From assembly GCA_028687045.1 (NCBI GenBank), contig JAQUAW010000009.1:1-41393 (forward strand): DNA of 41,393 bases. Direction: 5' to 3'. How positions within the stretch are numbered: the stretch's first letter is position 1; each line of letters starts with the position of its first letter. Source of the stretch: Patescibacteria group bacterium (GTDB lineage: Bacteria; Patescibacteriota; Patescibacteriia; Magasanikbacterales; UBA922). Made by a program: the position numbers and the translations under genes. The notes below the pieces were generated by a model that saw only the letters and a list, made by a program, of their open reading frames with translations, had not been told where the DNA came from and made no database searches. Shown one piece after another: positions 9,701 through 17,271 of the stretch.

Positions 9701-9935
9701 TTTGGAGATGAATAGTGATGTCAAGAATTTTGATGAAATTTTGGCTACATTTCAATTTACTGACATGACTAATCCTGATAGGCCCCTAACGCACTGGGAT
9801 GTCCGTGAAAAGCGTGTTTGTGTGCAGATGATGACTTATGCCAGACAAGCTGAAGGAACAATTTGTCAGGCCTTCCCAACACCTTGTGATGTGCCAGCTG
9901 GCTGGAATGTCTGTGACGCGACTAATTTGCAATAA
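6762..9935 (+). CDS. ppsA: Phosphoenolpyruvate synthase fused to a lipoprotein-like PsbP-type tail
   Basis: The first 815 or so of 1057 residues form a complete PEP synthase (pyruvate, water dikinase), which makes PEP from pyruvate and ATP. There is an N-terminal ATP-grasp part ([30 protein letters not shown]), a phosphohistidine domain with [17 protein letters not shown] (His442), and a C-terminal TIM barrel with SIGSNDLTQ and the catalytic-type GICGQ (Cys773). The reading frame continues without a stop into a basic segment, a hydrophobic helix ending LGAGC (lipobox-like, Cys848), a PsbP-like domain (FSIKYPQDW) and a Cys-rich tail ([11 protein letters not shown]). That tail looks like a separate exported lipoprotein. 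The start is ATG 6762, downstream of the -10 box. The fusion would join a cytoplasmic enzyme to an exported domain; no ribosome site is evident at the junction. Confidence 0.93.
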   Translation: [1057 protein letters not shown]

Positions 9936-9951
9936 CGTTTAATTATAATTA

Positions 9952-9980
9952 AAACAGTCTCTATTTAAGAGGCTGTTTTT
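9952..9980 (+). terminator. Rho-independent terminator of ppsA
   Basis: AACAGTCTCT-ATTTA-AGAGGCTGTT followed by a T-run. Confidence 0.85.
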
Positions 9981-10092
9981 AATATTCGTTAATATTTGTT
10001 TAATATCTGTAATAATATTTTTTTAATATTCGTCAAATATTAGGCAAATACTAATCAAATATTATACATATATTATTTTATTTCATATTTTT
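9981..10092. repeat. Phased ATATT array (copy 1)
   Basis: About ten ATATT or near-ATATT pentamers with start-to-start spacing mostly 10-12 bp (10, 11, 12, 11, 11, 11, 11, 11), i.e. about one helical turn. It fills the gap between the ppsA terminator and the next unit. Confidence 0.6.
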
Positions 10093-10139
10093 TTAGTATG
10101 AATAAAACATAACTTTATCAATAATTTTTTAATAGAAAT

Positions 10140-10163
10140 ATAGCTCAACACAGCTATTTTTTT
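10140..10163 (+). terminator. Perfect terminator hairpin upstream of the GC-rich gene
   Basis: ATAGCT-CAACAC-AGCTAT followed by seven T. No gene ends just before it, so it would block read-through into the next promoter. Confidence 0.65.
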
Positions 10164-10174
10164 ATGATACCATC

Positions 10175-10203
10175 TTGACAAAAAGCCAAAAATGTGCTAC
10201 ATT
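10175..10203 (+). promoter_or_regulatory. Promoter of the GC-rich lipoprotein gene
   Basis: TTGACA, 17-nt spacer ending TGTGC, TACATT. It is AT-rich host style and resembles the promoters at 32936 and 33207. Confidence 0.7.
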
Positions 10204-10210
10204 AAGCTTA

Positions 10211-10268
10211 GTTTTCCCCAACTTAAGCGCCCGACCAAACGACGGTGCTTTCTACCCATTTGGGGAAC
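10211..10268 (+). other. 5' leader hairpin of the GC-rich lipoprotein gene
   Basis: GTTTTCCCCAA pairs with TTTGGGGAAC. An inner stem AAGCGCC/GGTGCTT lies inside. It begins at the predicted transcription start. The TTTCCC...GGGAAC closing is shared with the leader at 33404. Confidence 0.6.
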
Positions 10269-10287
10269 AAGATTCGAGAGGTTTTCG

Positions 10288-11031
10288 ATGATTTCCCGCG
10301 CCATGCTCTTCGTCTCGATCGTCGTCGTTTCCTTCTTCACTGGCTGTGACACGCCTGGGGAAGGGAACCGTTCGTACGATGTCTTCTCCGACGTTTTCGC
10401 GTCGGCGGATGTCTACGAGAGCGACGATGATTCGTGGACGGGGGACGTTCAGTTGGATGCCCACCAGCTGTCTGTCCCACAGAGCAAACAAGAAGGGTGG
10501 CGGATCCCCGAGGATCCGCCACTCGACCTGGGCATCAGTTCTTTGGTTTTTTCTTCGGGAGAGCCTCAACAGCTCTGCAAGGTGAATCATGACTGTACTT
10601 GGGACGACGGTGATCCTCTCACCGACGTCCGATGCGACCTCGCGTCGCATCAGTGCATTCATGAACCGCCTCTGGGCTGTTTTACTCTCCGTGCAAACGG
10701 AGAGGTGTACGGCGATCCCGACAACACCGAGGGGGTTTTCCCAGATCCCTCGGTGGAGGAATGGGAGCAGTGCCCCAGTGGCAACTGCTTCCACTTTACG
10801 TACTGTCCGGGACTGAGGTGGGACTACTTCAACGTCCTAACCTCGTCCGGGCAGTGGGCAGCTGACTGGGACAGCTGCCCACAAGGGTCGTTCGACGACA
10901 CCGTCTTTACCGGTGGTGTGATGCCCGAAGACGTCGGCTGTCAGCCGATTTGTTTCGGGTCGTCAGAATACGACCCCCCTTACAAGAAGGTGTTGCAATG
11001 GCAATGTAGTGCTTACTACTTGCCAGACTAG
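10288..11031 (+). CDS. GC-rich putative lipoprotein with Cys-rich repeat
   Basis: A 247-residue predicted lipoprotein. The signal MISRAMLFVSIVVVSFFTGC places the acylated Cys at position 20. An Asp/Ser-rich spacer follows, then a Cys-rich module (CKVNHDCTWDDGDPLTDVRC) of the style common in Myxococcota surface lipoproteins, then a Cys-containing C-terminal half. ATG 10288 is chosen because it starts the signal peptide and has GAGAGG upstream; the ORF-track start at 10192 lies inside the promoter. Coding GC is far higher than neighbours on both sides and codon use is clearly foreign, yet the promoter and terminator are AT-rich. The gene is probably horizontally acquired. The exact function is unknown. 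Confidence 0.75.
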   Translation: MISRAMLFVSIVVVSFFTGCDTPGEGNRSYDVFSDVFASADVYESDDDSWTGDVQLDAHQLSVPQSKQEGWRIPEDPPLDLGISSLVFSSGEPQQLCKVNHDCTWDDGDPLTDVRCDLASHQCIHEPPLGCFTLRANGEVYGDPDNTEGVFPDPSVEEWEQCPSGNCFHFTYCPGLRWDYFNVLTSSGQWAADWDSCPQGSFDDTVFTGGVMPEDVGCQPICFGSSEYDPPYKKVLQWQCSAYYLPD

Positions 11032-11051
11032 CAACCCTTTAGACACGGGCA

Positions 11052-11095
11052 GGCGGTGGAGCTTCCTTCGGGACGCTCCGCCGCCTCGCTCCACC
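11052..11095 (+). other. GC-rich 3' hairpin
   Basis: GGCGGTGGAGC pairs with GCTCCGCCGCC across a TTCG-containing loop. GCTCCACC further on offers a second, mutually exclusive partner for GGTGGAGC. Confidence 0.6.
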
Positions 11096-11110
11096 ACACC
11101 ATTTTTTTAT

Positions 11111-11136
11111 TAATACCTTTTTGATGGTATTTTTTG
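11111..11136 (+). terminator. Rho-independent terminator
   Basis: AATACC/GGTATT hairpin followed by TTTTTT, just after the GC-rich 3' hairpin. Confidence 0.65.
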
Positions 11137-11301
11137 TTTGTAAATTTTTGTTTTTTGGAATGTCTGAGGATAACACAAATGTTACACGAATAACACAAAT
11201 TATATAAGAAGAATCCTCCCAAGGCGGACTAATAAACAAAGTAAGCAGAATATGCAGAATAAGTTGTAAGCCTCGTAAGCCTTGTGAGCCTTGTAAGCTT
11301 T

Positions 11302-11334
11302 GGTATTGCAAACAATACCATTTTAGTATATAAT
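11302..11334 (+). promoter_or_regulatory. trhO promoter with operator-like palindrome
   Basis: TTGCAA, 17-nt spacer, TATAAT. The perfect palindrome GGTATTG-CAAA-CAATACC covers the -35 box, suggesting a dimeric regulator site. From 11137 to 11301 there is no gene, only short CTTGTAAGCC-like direct repeats. Confidence 0.6.
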
Positions 11335-11382
11335 ATCTCCGCTTTTAAGAAAATAAATTATATTCGCACTATTTACAACATC

Positions 11383-11402
11383 CCTGCCTGCCGGCAGGCA
11401 GG
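11383..11402. repeat. Perfect 20-bp GC palindrome
   Basis: CCTGCCTGCCGGCAGGCAGG in the trhO leader. It stands out from the AT-rich surroundings. Confidence 0.7.
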
Positions 11403-11445
11403 AGCGTAAATCTGCGTATTTATCCTTATAAATCTGCGTTTAAAT

Positions 11446-12459
11446 ATGATTCTACACAACCGCATAAACCGCAAAGAATTACGCAAAAAAATGCAAGAAG
11501 ATGCTACACCTCGTACCACGCTTTCTTTTTATAAATACGTCAATTTGGCTGAACCAGAAAAATTACGTGATGAGCTCTATCGTGCTTGGAGCGCTATGGG
11601 GATCTTAGGTAGAATTTATCTGGCCAAAGAGGGGATAAATAGTCAGCTGTCAGTACCAACTGTCAATTTTCAAATTTTTCGCGATTATGTTGATATGTTC
11701 AAAGAGTTTGAAAGTGTTCCTTTCAAAATCGCGGTGGAAGATGATGGCAAATCTTTTTACAAATTGACTATCAAAGTCAGACACAAAATTGTAGCTGATG
11801 GACTTGATGACGATGCCTTTGACACCACCAACGTCGGTAAGCATCTTACTGCCGAAGAGTGGAATGAAGAAATGAGCAAAGAAGATACTATTGTCGTGGA
11901 TATGCGCAATGCTTACGAATCAGACATCGGACATTTTGAAAATGCTATATTGCCTGACGTTGATACTTTTCGCGATGAGCTTCAATTTGTCAAAGAAGAA
12001 TTGAAAAACAAAAAAGACAAGAAAATTTTACTCTATTGTACTGGTGGTGTGCGTTGTGAAAAAGCCTCAGCATTTCTCAAGTCCGAAGGTTTCAAAGATG
12101 TTAACCAGCTTTATGGTGGGGTGATAGATTATGCTCGTCAATGCAAACAAAAAGATTTGCCAGTGAAGTATAAGGGCAAAAATTTTGTTTTTGATGATAG
12201 ATTGTCAGAAACAATTTCTGCTGAAATTTTGACCAAGTGTTCGCAGTGTGGTGAGAGTTGTGATGAATATACCAACTGTAGTAATACTGCTTGTCATTTT
12301 CTTTTTATTCAATGTGGTAAATGCAAAGAAAAGTATGAAGGTGCCTGTGGTGAAGAGTGTCAGAAAATAATAAATCTACCAGAAGATGAAAGAAAAGAAA
12401 TACAAAGAGAAATGTCGAAGAAGAAAGGTAAAAATGGTAGACTGAAAAAACGGGAATAA
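11446..12459 (+). CDS. trhO: tRNA uridine(34) hydroxylase, rhodanese family
   Basis: Oxygen-dependent hydroxylase that makes 5-hydroxyuridine at the tRNA wobble position (TrhO/YceA family). The 337 residues align well with remembered E. coli TrhO: LHNRI start, PRTTLSFYKY, YLAKEGINSQ, DDDGKSFYKL, IVADGLDD, then the rhodanese domain with the catalytic loop YCTGGVRCEKASAFLKS (Cys198) and GKNFVFDDR. The C-terminal Cys cluster CSQCGESC...CSNTACHFLFIQC is present. ATG 11446 matches the family's N-terminus. The gene is monocistronic, between its own promoter and terminator. Its presence fits a tRNA-modification role. Confidence 0.93.
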   Translation: MILHNRINRKELRKKMQEDATPRTTLSFYKYVNLAEPEKLRDELYRAWSAMGILGRIYLAKEGINSQLSVPTVNFQIFRDYVDMFKEFESVPFKIAVEDDGKSFYKLTIKVRHKIVADGLDDDAFDTTNVGKHLTAEEWNEEMSKEDTIVVDMRNAYESDIGHFENAILPDVDTFRDELQFVKEELKNKKDKKILLYCTGGVRCEKASAFLKSEGFKDVNQLYGGVIDYARQCKQKDLPVKYKGKNFVFDDRLSETISAEILTKCSQCGESCDEYTNCSNTACHFLFIQCGKCKEKYEGACGEECQKIINLPEDERKEIQREMSKKKGKNGRLKKRE

Positions 12460-12473
12460 TAATATTATTAAGA

Positions 12474-12506
12474 TAAAACAAGGTTGATAAAGCCTTGTTT
12501 TTTTTC
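12474..12506 (+). terminator. Rho-independent terminator of trhO
   Basis: AACAAGG-TTGATAAAG-CCTTGTT followed by an eight-T run. Confidence 0.85.
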
Positions 12507-12911
12507 TAGAAACCACCAGTGAAATTGTGGAGTACTTTTGAAGGTAAAACCGTGCCAAAAGTCAACATAATAGTGTTGTTTTTGTGTAATATAGAATAAA
12601 CTATAAAATAAAGATGATCTTACTTTTTTAACAAAAAAGTAACAAAAAGTTTTGAAGGGGAAGAACTCGCCTGTGTTGCCAATTGCGAAATAGTTATTGA
12701 CAAACAACGGGGCTCAAACAGCTTCCCCCTCAAACTCCCCAATGACAAGATAAAGAACATTTTAATTAAATTTGTTTATATAGTAACTGGCATTAACTGT
12801 AAATTAAAAACCACCAGCTCTTTATTGTTGGGCTATTTTTTTGATAGCTAGAAAAGTTAATTTGTGGTATTATAGAAATAGATTTATACATCATAATTTT
12901 TAATTATCAAT
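12507..12911. other. Non-coding stretch before the DUF3160 gene
   Basis: No convincing gene. The overlapping minus ORF (12468-12707) has low-complexity aromatic composition and is probably spurious. A weak hairpin AGCTC...GGGCT plus T-run sits at about 12820-12843. Confidence 0.4.
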
Positions 12912-15191
12912 ATGGATAATCAAGATTTCAATAATCAAAATCCTGGAGTAGAGGAACAATCTCAAATTCCTCAAGAACCTAAAGTTAAGAAAAGTAAAAG
13001 AGCAATGTTTATTGTCTTGGGGATGGCTATTGTTGCCGTTGCTGTCGTCGCGACATATCTTTTTTTGCCACAAGCAAAACAAGAAATGGTAAAAGAAACT
13101 GTGATAGAAACAGTTAAAAAAGTTCCTGAAGTTGTCATGGAAAATATCAAACCAGCGATAGTTTTTTCTTCTAAATTTTCAGTTTATGAAGAAGTCCCGG
13201 TAGTTATAACACCGCAAGTTAAAGAGTATATAGTTAATCAAGATTTGAGCAATGTGATAAATGTGGACGATTTTTATTTGTCTGATGAAGCCAAAGCTTT
13301 ATTAAACAAAAATGCCTTTGCTGTCACTCCTGCTTACCATAATGAATTTTATCCTTTGTACGAAGATAATCGTTACAATTATTTGCCAAGTTTTATCACT
13401 ACTGACTCTATTTTGCACAATTATCATTTAGTTTTTGATTATTTACTAAAAAATCTGGAAGAAGAAAAATTGTTTTCAGAATTGCAAACTGTAAATTCTC
13501 AAATGTTGGCTGAATCAGTGAAACAGTATGAAAGTTTGAAAGGTAGTGAGTGGGAGAATGCAGCTAGAAGAAATGTTGGTTTTTTTGCTGTAGGAAGTAG
13601 TCTATTGGATTCTGCTATAGTTGTACCAGAATTTGTAAAAGATGAAGTAATTCAGGAATTAAAGTTGATTGCTGATCATCAAGGTATTACTGTTTCACCA
13701 GTTATAAATATTGGTAGCAATGAAACTATTATAGAAAAATTGAAAGAAGATTATTCGCAGTATATTCCACGTGGGCATTATGAAAAATCAGAAAAGTTAC
13801 AAAAATATTTCAAATCAATGATGTGGTATGGACGTCTTAGTTTTCGTATGAAGAGTGAAGATGAAATCAAATCAGCTCTTTTGATTACTTTGGCATTGAA
13901 CAAAGACGACAACAAAAATGCTTGGAACGCTATTTATGAACCGGTCAATTTTTTCGTTGGTAAAAGTGATGACATTACTTATTATCAATTTAGAGATTTG
14001 TTGGAAGAAACTTTGGGTAAAGAAATTTCATTTAGTACTCTTACTAGTGACAAAGAAAAATTGGCTGAATTTGTAAAAGCTACTGAAAAACTTGAACCAC
14101 CACAAATAAATTCTATTCCAGTTTTTAATTCTGAAATTCAACCAGATAGAGAAAAGGAAATAAAAGGTTTTAGATTTATGGGGCAAAGATTTACGATTGA
14201 TGCTGCTATTTTCCAAAGATTGGTAGATAGAGAAACACCAAATAGGATGTTGCCAAAAGGTTTAGATATTCCTTCGGCTATGGGTTCTGAGGAAGCTTTA
14301 GATATTTTGACAGAGATGGGAGAAACAGAATATGAAAAATATTCTACCAATATGCTTAGTATGAGAAAATATGTAGATACTTTTTCAGTGGGCAATTGGA
14401 CCCAGAATTTGTATTGGTCATGGCTTTATCAGCTTCGTCCACTTTTGGAAGAAAAGGGAAGTGGTTATCCTACATTTATGCAAAATAAAGCTTGGGTTAG
14501 AAAAGATCTAAATACTTATTTAGGTAGTTGGTCAGAGCTCAAGCACGATACTATTCTTTATGCTAAGCAAGTCTATGCTGAGATGGGCGGTGGTCCAAGT
14601 GAACCAGAAGCCAAAGATGATAGAGGTTATGTCGAACCAAATGTTTATGTTTATGCTAGGTTAGCTTCACTACTCAAGATGACAAAAGAAGGTCTAGAAA
14701 GTCGGGCGCTTTTGACTGAGACAATGAAAGATAATATTTCCAAAATGGAAACTTTGGCTTTGAAACTAAAAACAATTTCGGAAAAAGAATTGAACAACGA
14801 AAATTTGACTGATGAAGAATATGAATTAATTAGATCTTATGGTGGACAACTAGAACATTTTTGGTTGGAAGTAAACAAAGATGATAAATCTTTTAGTGAA
14901 TATGAAAAACAAAGTGATTATTTGATGGAAAATCCTGCTGCTATTATTTCAGACGTCGCAACTGATCCCAATGGTCAAGTCTTGGAAGAGGCAACCGGTA
15001 GAATTTATGATATTTATGTAGTGGTACCAATTGATGGTGAATTGCGTATTGCCAAAGGTGGTGTTTATTCTTATTATGAATTTGCCTGGGACTTATCAGA
15101 CAGACTGACAGATAGTAAGTGGAGAGATATGCTAAACAATGGTGAAGCTCCTGCCTTACCTACGTGGACTAATTCATTTGTAGCACAATAG
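12912..15191 (+). CDS. Membrane-anchored DUF3160 family protein
   Basis: A 759-residue protein. A charged, Asn/Gln-rich cytoplasmic N-terminus is followed by one transmembrane helix (AMFIVLGMAIVAVAVVATYL, about residues 35-55) and a large extracellular region with the DUF3160 signature: YNYLPSFITTDSILHNYHLVFDYLLKN, then MWYGRLSFRMKSEDE, WLYQLRPLLEEKGSGYP and a C-terminal YDIYVVVPIDG...ARGGVYSYYEF-like segment. DUF3160 proteins are exported and common in CPR, archaea and Planctomycetes; their function is unknown. ATG 12912 is the only sensible start. The next gene starts 2 nt after the stop, so the two form an operon. Confidence 0.85.
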   Translation: MDNQDFNNQNPGVEEQSQIPQEPKVKKSKRAMFIVLGMAIVAVAVVATYLFLPQAKQEMVKETVIETVKKVPEVVMENIKPAIVFSSKFSVYEEVPVVITPQVKEYIVNQDLSNVINVDDFYLSDEAKALLNKNAFAVTPAYHNEFYPLYEDNRYNYLPSFITTDSILHNYHLVFDYLLKNLEEEKLFSELQTVNSQMLAESVKQYESLKGSEWENAARRNVGFFAVGSSLLDSAIVVPEFVKDEVIQELKLIADHQGITVSPVINIGSNETIIEKLKEDYSQYIPRGHYEKSEKLQKYFKSMMWYGRLSFRMKSEDEIKSALLITLALNKDDNKNAWNAIYEPVNFFVGKSDDITYYQFRDLLEETLGKEISFSTLTSDKEKLAEFVKATEKLEPPQINSIPVFNSEIQPDREKEIKGFRFMGQRFTIDAAIFQRLVDRETPNRMLPKGLDIPSAMGSEEALDILTEMGETEYEKYSTNMLSMRKYVDTFSVGNWTQNLYWSWLYQLRPLLEEKGSGYPTFMQNKAWVRKDLNTYLGSWSELKHDTILYAKQVYAEMGGGPSEPEAKDDRGYVEPNVYVYARLASLLKMTKEGLESRALLTETMKDNISKMETLALKLKTISEKELNNENLTDEEYELIRSYGGQLEHFWLEVNKDDKSFSEYEKQSDYLMENPAAIISDVATDPNGQVLEEATGRIYDIYVVVPIDGELRIAKGGVYSYYEFAWDLSDRLTDSKWRDMLNNGEAPALPTWTNSFVAQ

Positions 15192-15193
15192 AG

Positions 15194-15925
15194 ATGCGTA
15201 AAAAACAAATAATTTTGTTAGTCGGGTTTGTAATATTTTTGCTAATTGTTTTGGTTAGTATTAACTTTGCAAACTTGGCGACAAAAACAGAAATTGAAAT
15301 TGATCTATCTGCTGAAAATGACTTCTCAGATTTTTCAGCACAAAAAAAGAAGCTTCCTCAAAAAAATGAGGAAGCTTCTGTATTAGGAGTGGATAATTTG
15401 ATAATGATGAGTGGTAATATTTCAAAAAATGAAGAAGCTGATTTGGACAAAAATAGTATTTTAGAAAATTATAGTTTGGAAAATGGAGTTTTATCAATTG
15501 TACAAGCAGAAGAAATACTTTGGCAATCAAATTCTGATTGGTGGGTAGACGATTTTGTTTTAGCTGATTCTAATAGTGACGGGATAGTGGATATCAACAT
15601 GTCTGTCTGGAAACCTGGTAATTTTGGTTCTTCTCAACCTTTTTGGGTAGAGGAAAATGATATGAGTATCAAGAATCATTTTTTTGTTTTTGATTTGGTA
15701 AATAACAAAATAAAACCAGTCTGGCAATCTTCTAATCTTAGTGCTCCAAACTGTGCTTTTCAAATTGTAGATGTTGATAATGACAGCAAAAATGATTTGG
15801 TGGTTTTAGAAGGGGATTATGTGGACAGTCCAGATTGTCTGGGTAAATATAGTGCTGTTTGGAAATGGAATGGTTGGGGATTTGGTAATGAGTGGAGGAG
15901 TGAAGAAGGTGTCTTGACAAAATGA
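15194..15925 (+). CDS. Membrane-anchored FG-GAP/VCBS-like protein
   Basis: A 243-residue protein starting 2 nt after the DUF3160 stop, so co-transcribed and probably translationally coupled. One N-terminal transmembrane helix (IILLVGFVIFLLIVLVSINFA) is followed by a low-complexity linker and a domain with two calcium-binding-like DxNxDGxxD loops (DSNSDGIVD and DVDNDSKND), typical of FG-GAP/VCBS beta-propeller repeats. It probably acts outside the cell with the DUF3160 protein. A perfect hairpin lies inside the linker-coding part. Confidence 0.7.
   Translation: MRKKQIILLVGFVIFLLIVLVSINFANLATKTEIEIDLSAENDFSDFSAQKKKLPQKNEEASVLGVDNLIMMSGNISKNEEADLDKNSILENYSLENGVLSIVQAEEILWQSNSDWWVDDFVLADSNSDGIVDINMSVWKPGNFGSSQPFWVEENDMSIKNHFFVFDLVNNKIKPVWQSSNLSAPNCAFQIVDVDNDSKNDLVVLEGDYVDSPDCLGKYSAVWKWNGWGFGNEWRSEEGVLTK
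15348..15379 (+). other. Perfect 13-bp hairpin inside a coding sequence
   Basis: AGAAGCTTCCTCA, loop of six A, TGAGGAAGCTTCT. No T-run follows, so it is not a standard terminator. Confidence 0.75.
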
Positions 15926-15976
15926 AGATAGCGTAGTATAGTAAGAATGTAATACATTATTACTTTATAAAATATT

Positions 15977-16222
15977 ATGATCACTATTACCAAAGCGACC
16001 ATTAAAGGTCAAATTACTATCCCAGCCTCTTGGAGAAAACGTTTTGCTACTGATAGATTTTTGGTTGAGCAAAAAGATTCTCATCTCGAAATTAGACCAT
16101 TAGATTTGGACAAATTAGAACAAAGTCAGGAGTACACTGTTTTCGATGCTATTCGTGATAACAAAGGCAAAGGTATCAAAGCTAAGGATTTGGAAAAAAT
16201 ATTGAAAAAAATTGTTGAATAA
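15977..16222 (+). CDS. AbrB/MazE-family antitoxin-like DNA-binding protein
   Basis: An 81-residue protein. The N-terminal swapped-hairpin AbrB fold is recognisable from ITKATIKGQITIPASWRKRF, and the C-terminal helix (KGIKAKDLEKILKKIVE) probably binds the partner toxin. A RelE-like toxin gene starts 7 nt downstream. Antitoxins of this type neutralise the toxin and repress their own operon. Start ATG 15977 follows an AT-rich leader. Confidence 0.8.
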   Translation: MITITKATIKGQITIPASWRKRFATDRFLVEQKDSHLEIRPLDLDKLEQSQEYTVFDAIRDNKGKGIKAKDLEKILKKIVE

Positions 16223-16229
16223 TTTTTTT

Positions 16230-16469
16230 ATGGACAAAATAGAAAAATTGCTTCGCAAAATTAGCCAAAAAAGTAGGGAACAGTTACTCTTGGTTATCAG
16301 TAAATTATTATCAGGACAAAATACTGGATTGAATATTAAGAAATTGAAAGGTACGGATTTCTTTCGCTTACGTTCTGGTAGATTTCGTATTATTTTTCAT
16401 TATGAAGATAATAGTAAAGAAATAATAATTGATAGTATAAAGTTGCGAGATGAAAATACTTACAAATAA
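16230..16469 (+). CDS. RelE/ParE-family toxin
   Basis: A 79-residue protein with the RelE/ParE pattern: N-terminal helices rich in Lys, then LKGTDFFRLRSGRFRIIFHYEDNSKEIIIDSIKLRDENTYK, which corresponds to the beta-sheet core and terminal region of the family. RelE-type toxins cut mRNA on ribosomes while ParE types attack gyrase; the sequence alone does not decide. The ORF track starts at a TTG inside the antitoxin, but ATG 16230, 7 nt after the antitoxin stop, is more natural. A bidirectional terminator follows. Confidence 0.8.
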   Translation: MDKIEKLLRKISQKSREQLLLVISKLLSGQNTGLNIKKLKGTDFFRLRSGRFRIIFHYEDNSKEIIIDSIKLRDENTYK

Positions 16470-16474
16470 CAAAA

Positions 16475-16506
16475 AAATAATCCTAATAAATTAGGATTAT
16501 TTTTTT
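16475..16506. terminator. Bidirectional terminator
   Basis: ATAATCCTAAT-AA-ATTAGGATTAT with T-run on plus and A-run upstream. It lies between the convergent toxin gene and the 16520 gene. Confidence 0.85.
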
Positions 16507-16519
16507 GGATAGTATAATT

Positions 16520-17218
16520 TTAGTCTATACAAACTTCTGGACCAGGTTCTTCTGTTTGGATTTGTTCTGCTATTCTGTCGGTGCTACCATCTTCATTTAT
16601 TTTGTATATAGCAACAGTAGGTAAGTGATCTCCACAACCAAAAGAGTTTTCTTCGGTTACTTGTACAAAAAATTCATTGTTTGTTTCTAGTGTTTTGGCG
16701 ATTAACAAATCTTTTTGACGTTTTACATCTCCAAATGTTGCGCTTACAAATAGTGTGGCTTTTTCAAGTGTGTCAATTTTACCACCAAGTATTTCTAGTA
16801 GTTTAGTATAGGTGTCAATTTTTATTATTTTATTATTTTGTTTTGCTTCTAGCCAATAGTCTATCTGACATTTTCCACCTGCGACATATAGATATGTTCT
16901 ATTTTCATCTGACAAATCAGCGCAATCTGTTGTTTTTGATAGGGTGAAAGTCGTATTAGGAATTTTGTTTGAAAGCGGGTATATAACCCAATCTAGGGTT
17001 AGTATTTTTTTTGCAGTAATATAATTTTCTTCATCTAGCCAATTGTAACCTTCTTGTTGGTAGAGGTAAATATTAGGTGTGTCATACGTTCTTGTGAAAG
17101 TATTGTTTGGAGGAGTGTAGTCTTCTTTTTGTTTTAGGTAGAAGAAGCAAAAGATAGCTAATCCTATAATTAATAAACTAAAAATACTAGCTATTATTAT
17201 TTTATTTTTTTTGTTCAT
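16520..17218 (-). CDS. Membrane-anchored protein of unknown function
   Basis: An unrecognised 232-residue protein. One N-terminal transmembrane segment (IIIASIFSLLIIGLAIFCFFYL) is followed by an extracytoplasmic region with several Cys residues (DCADLS, GKCQID, FGCGDHLP and a final VCID) that could form disulfides. It has its own promoter and terminators on both sides, so it is monocistronic. It resembles the many small exported orphan proteins of CPR genomes, but no family can be named. Confidence 0.7.
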   Translation of the reverse strand: MNKKNKIIIASIFSLLIIGLAIFCFFYLKQKEDYTPPNNTFTRTYDTPNIYLYQQEGYNWLDEENYITAKKILTLDWVIYPLSNKIPNTTFTLSKTTDCADLSDENRTYLYVAGGKCQIDYWLEAKQNNKIIKIDTYTKLLEILGGKIDTLEKATLFVSATFGDVKRQKDLLIAKTLETNNEFFVQVTEENSFGCGDHLPTVAIYKINEDGSTDRIAEQIQTEEPGPEVCID

Positions 17219-17242
17219 AAAAAATTATATTAGTATGATTTT

Positions 17243-17271
17243 ATTATATCACTAGTTTGAAAACAAAACAA
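17243..17271 (-). promoter_or_regulatory. Promoter of the 16520 gene
   Basis: Minus strand TTGTTT, 17-nt spacer, TATAAT. Confidence 0.6.

Noticed and set aside
12468-12707. 79-residue minus ORF after trhO
   Set aside because: Overlaps the trhO terminator, aromatic low-complexity composition, no start context.
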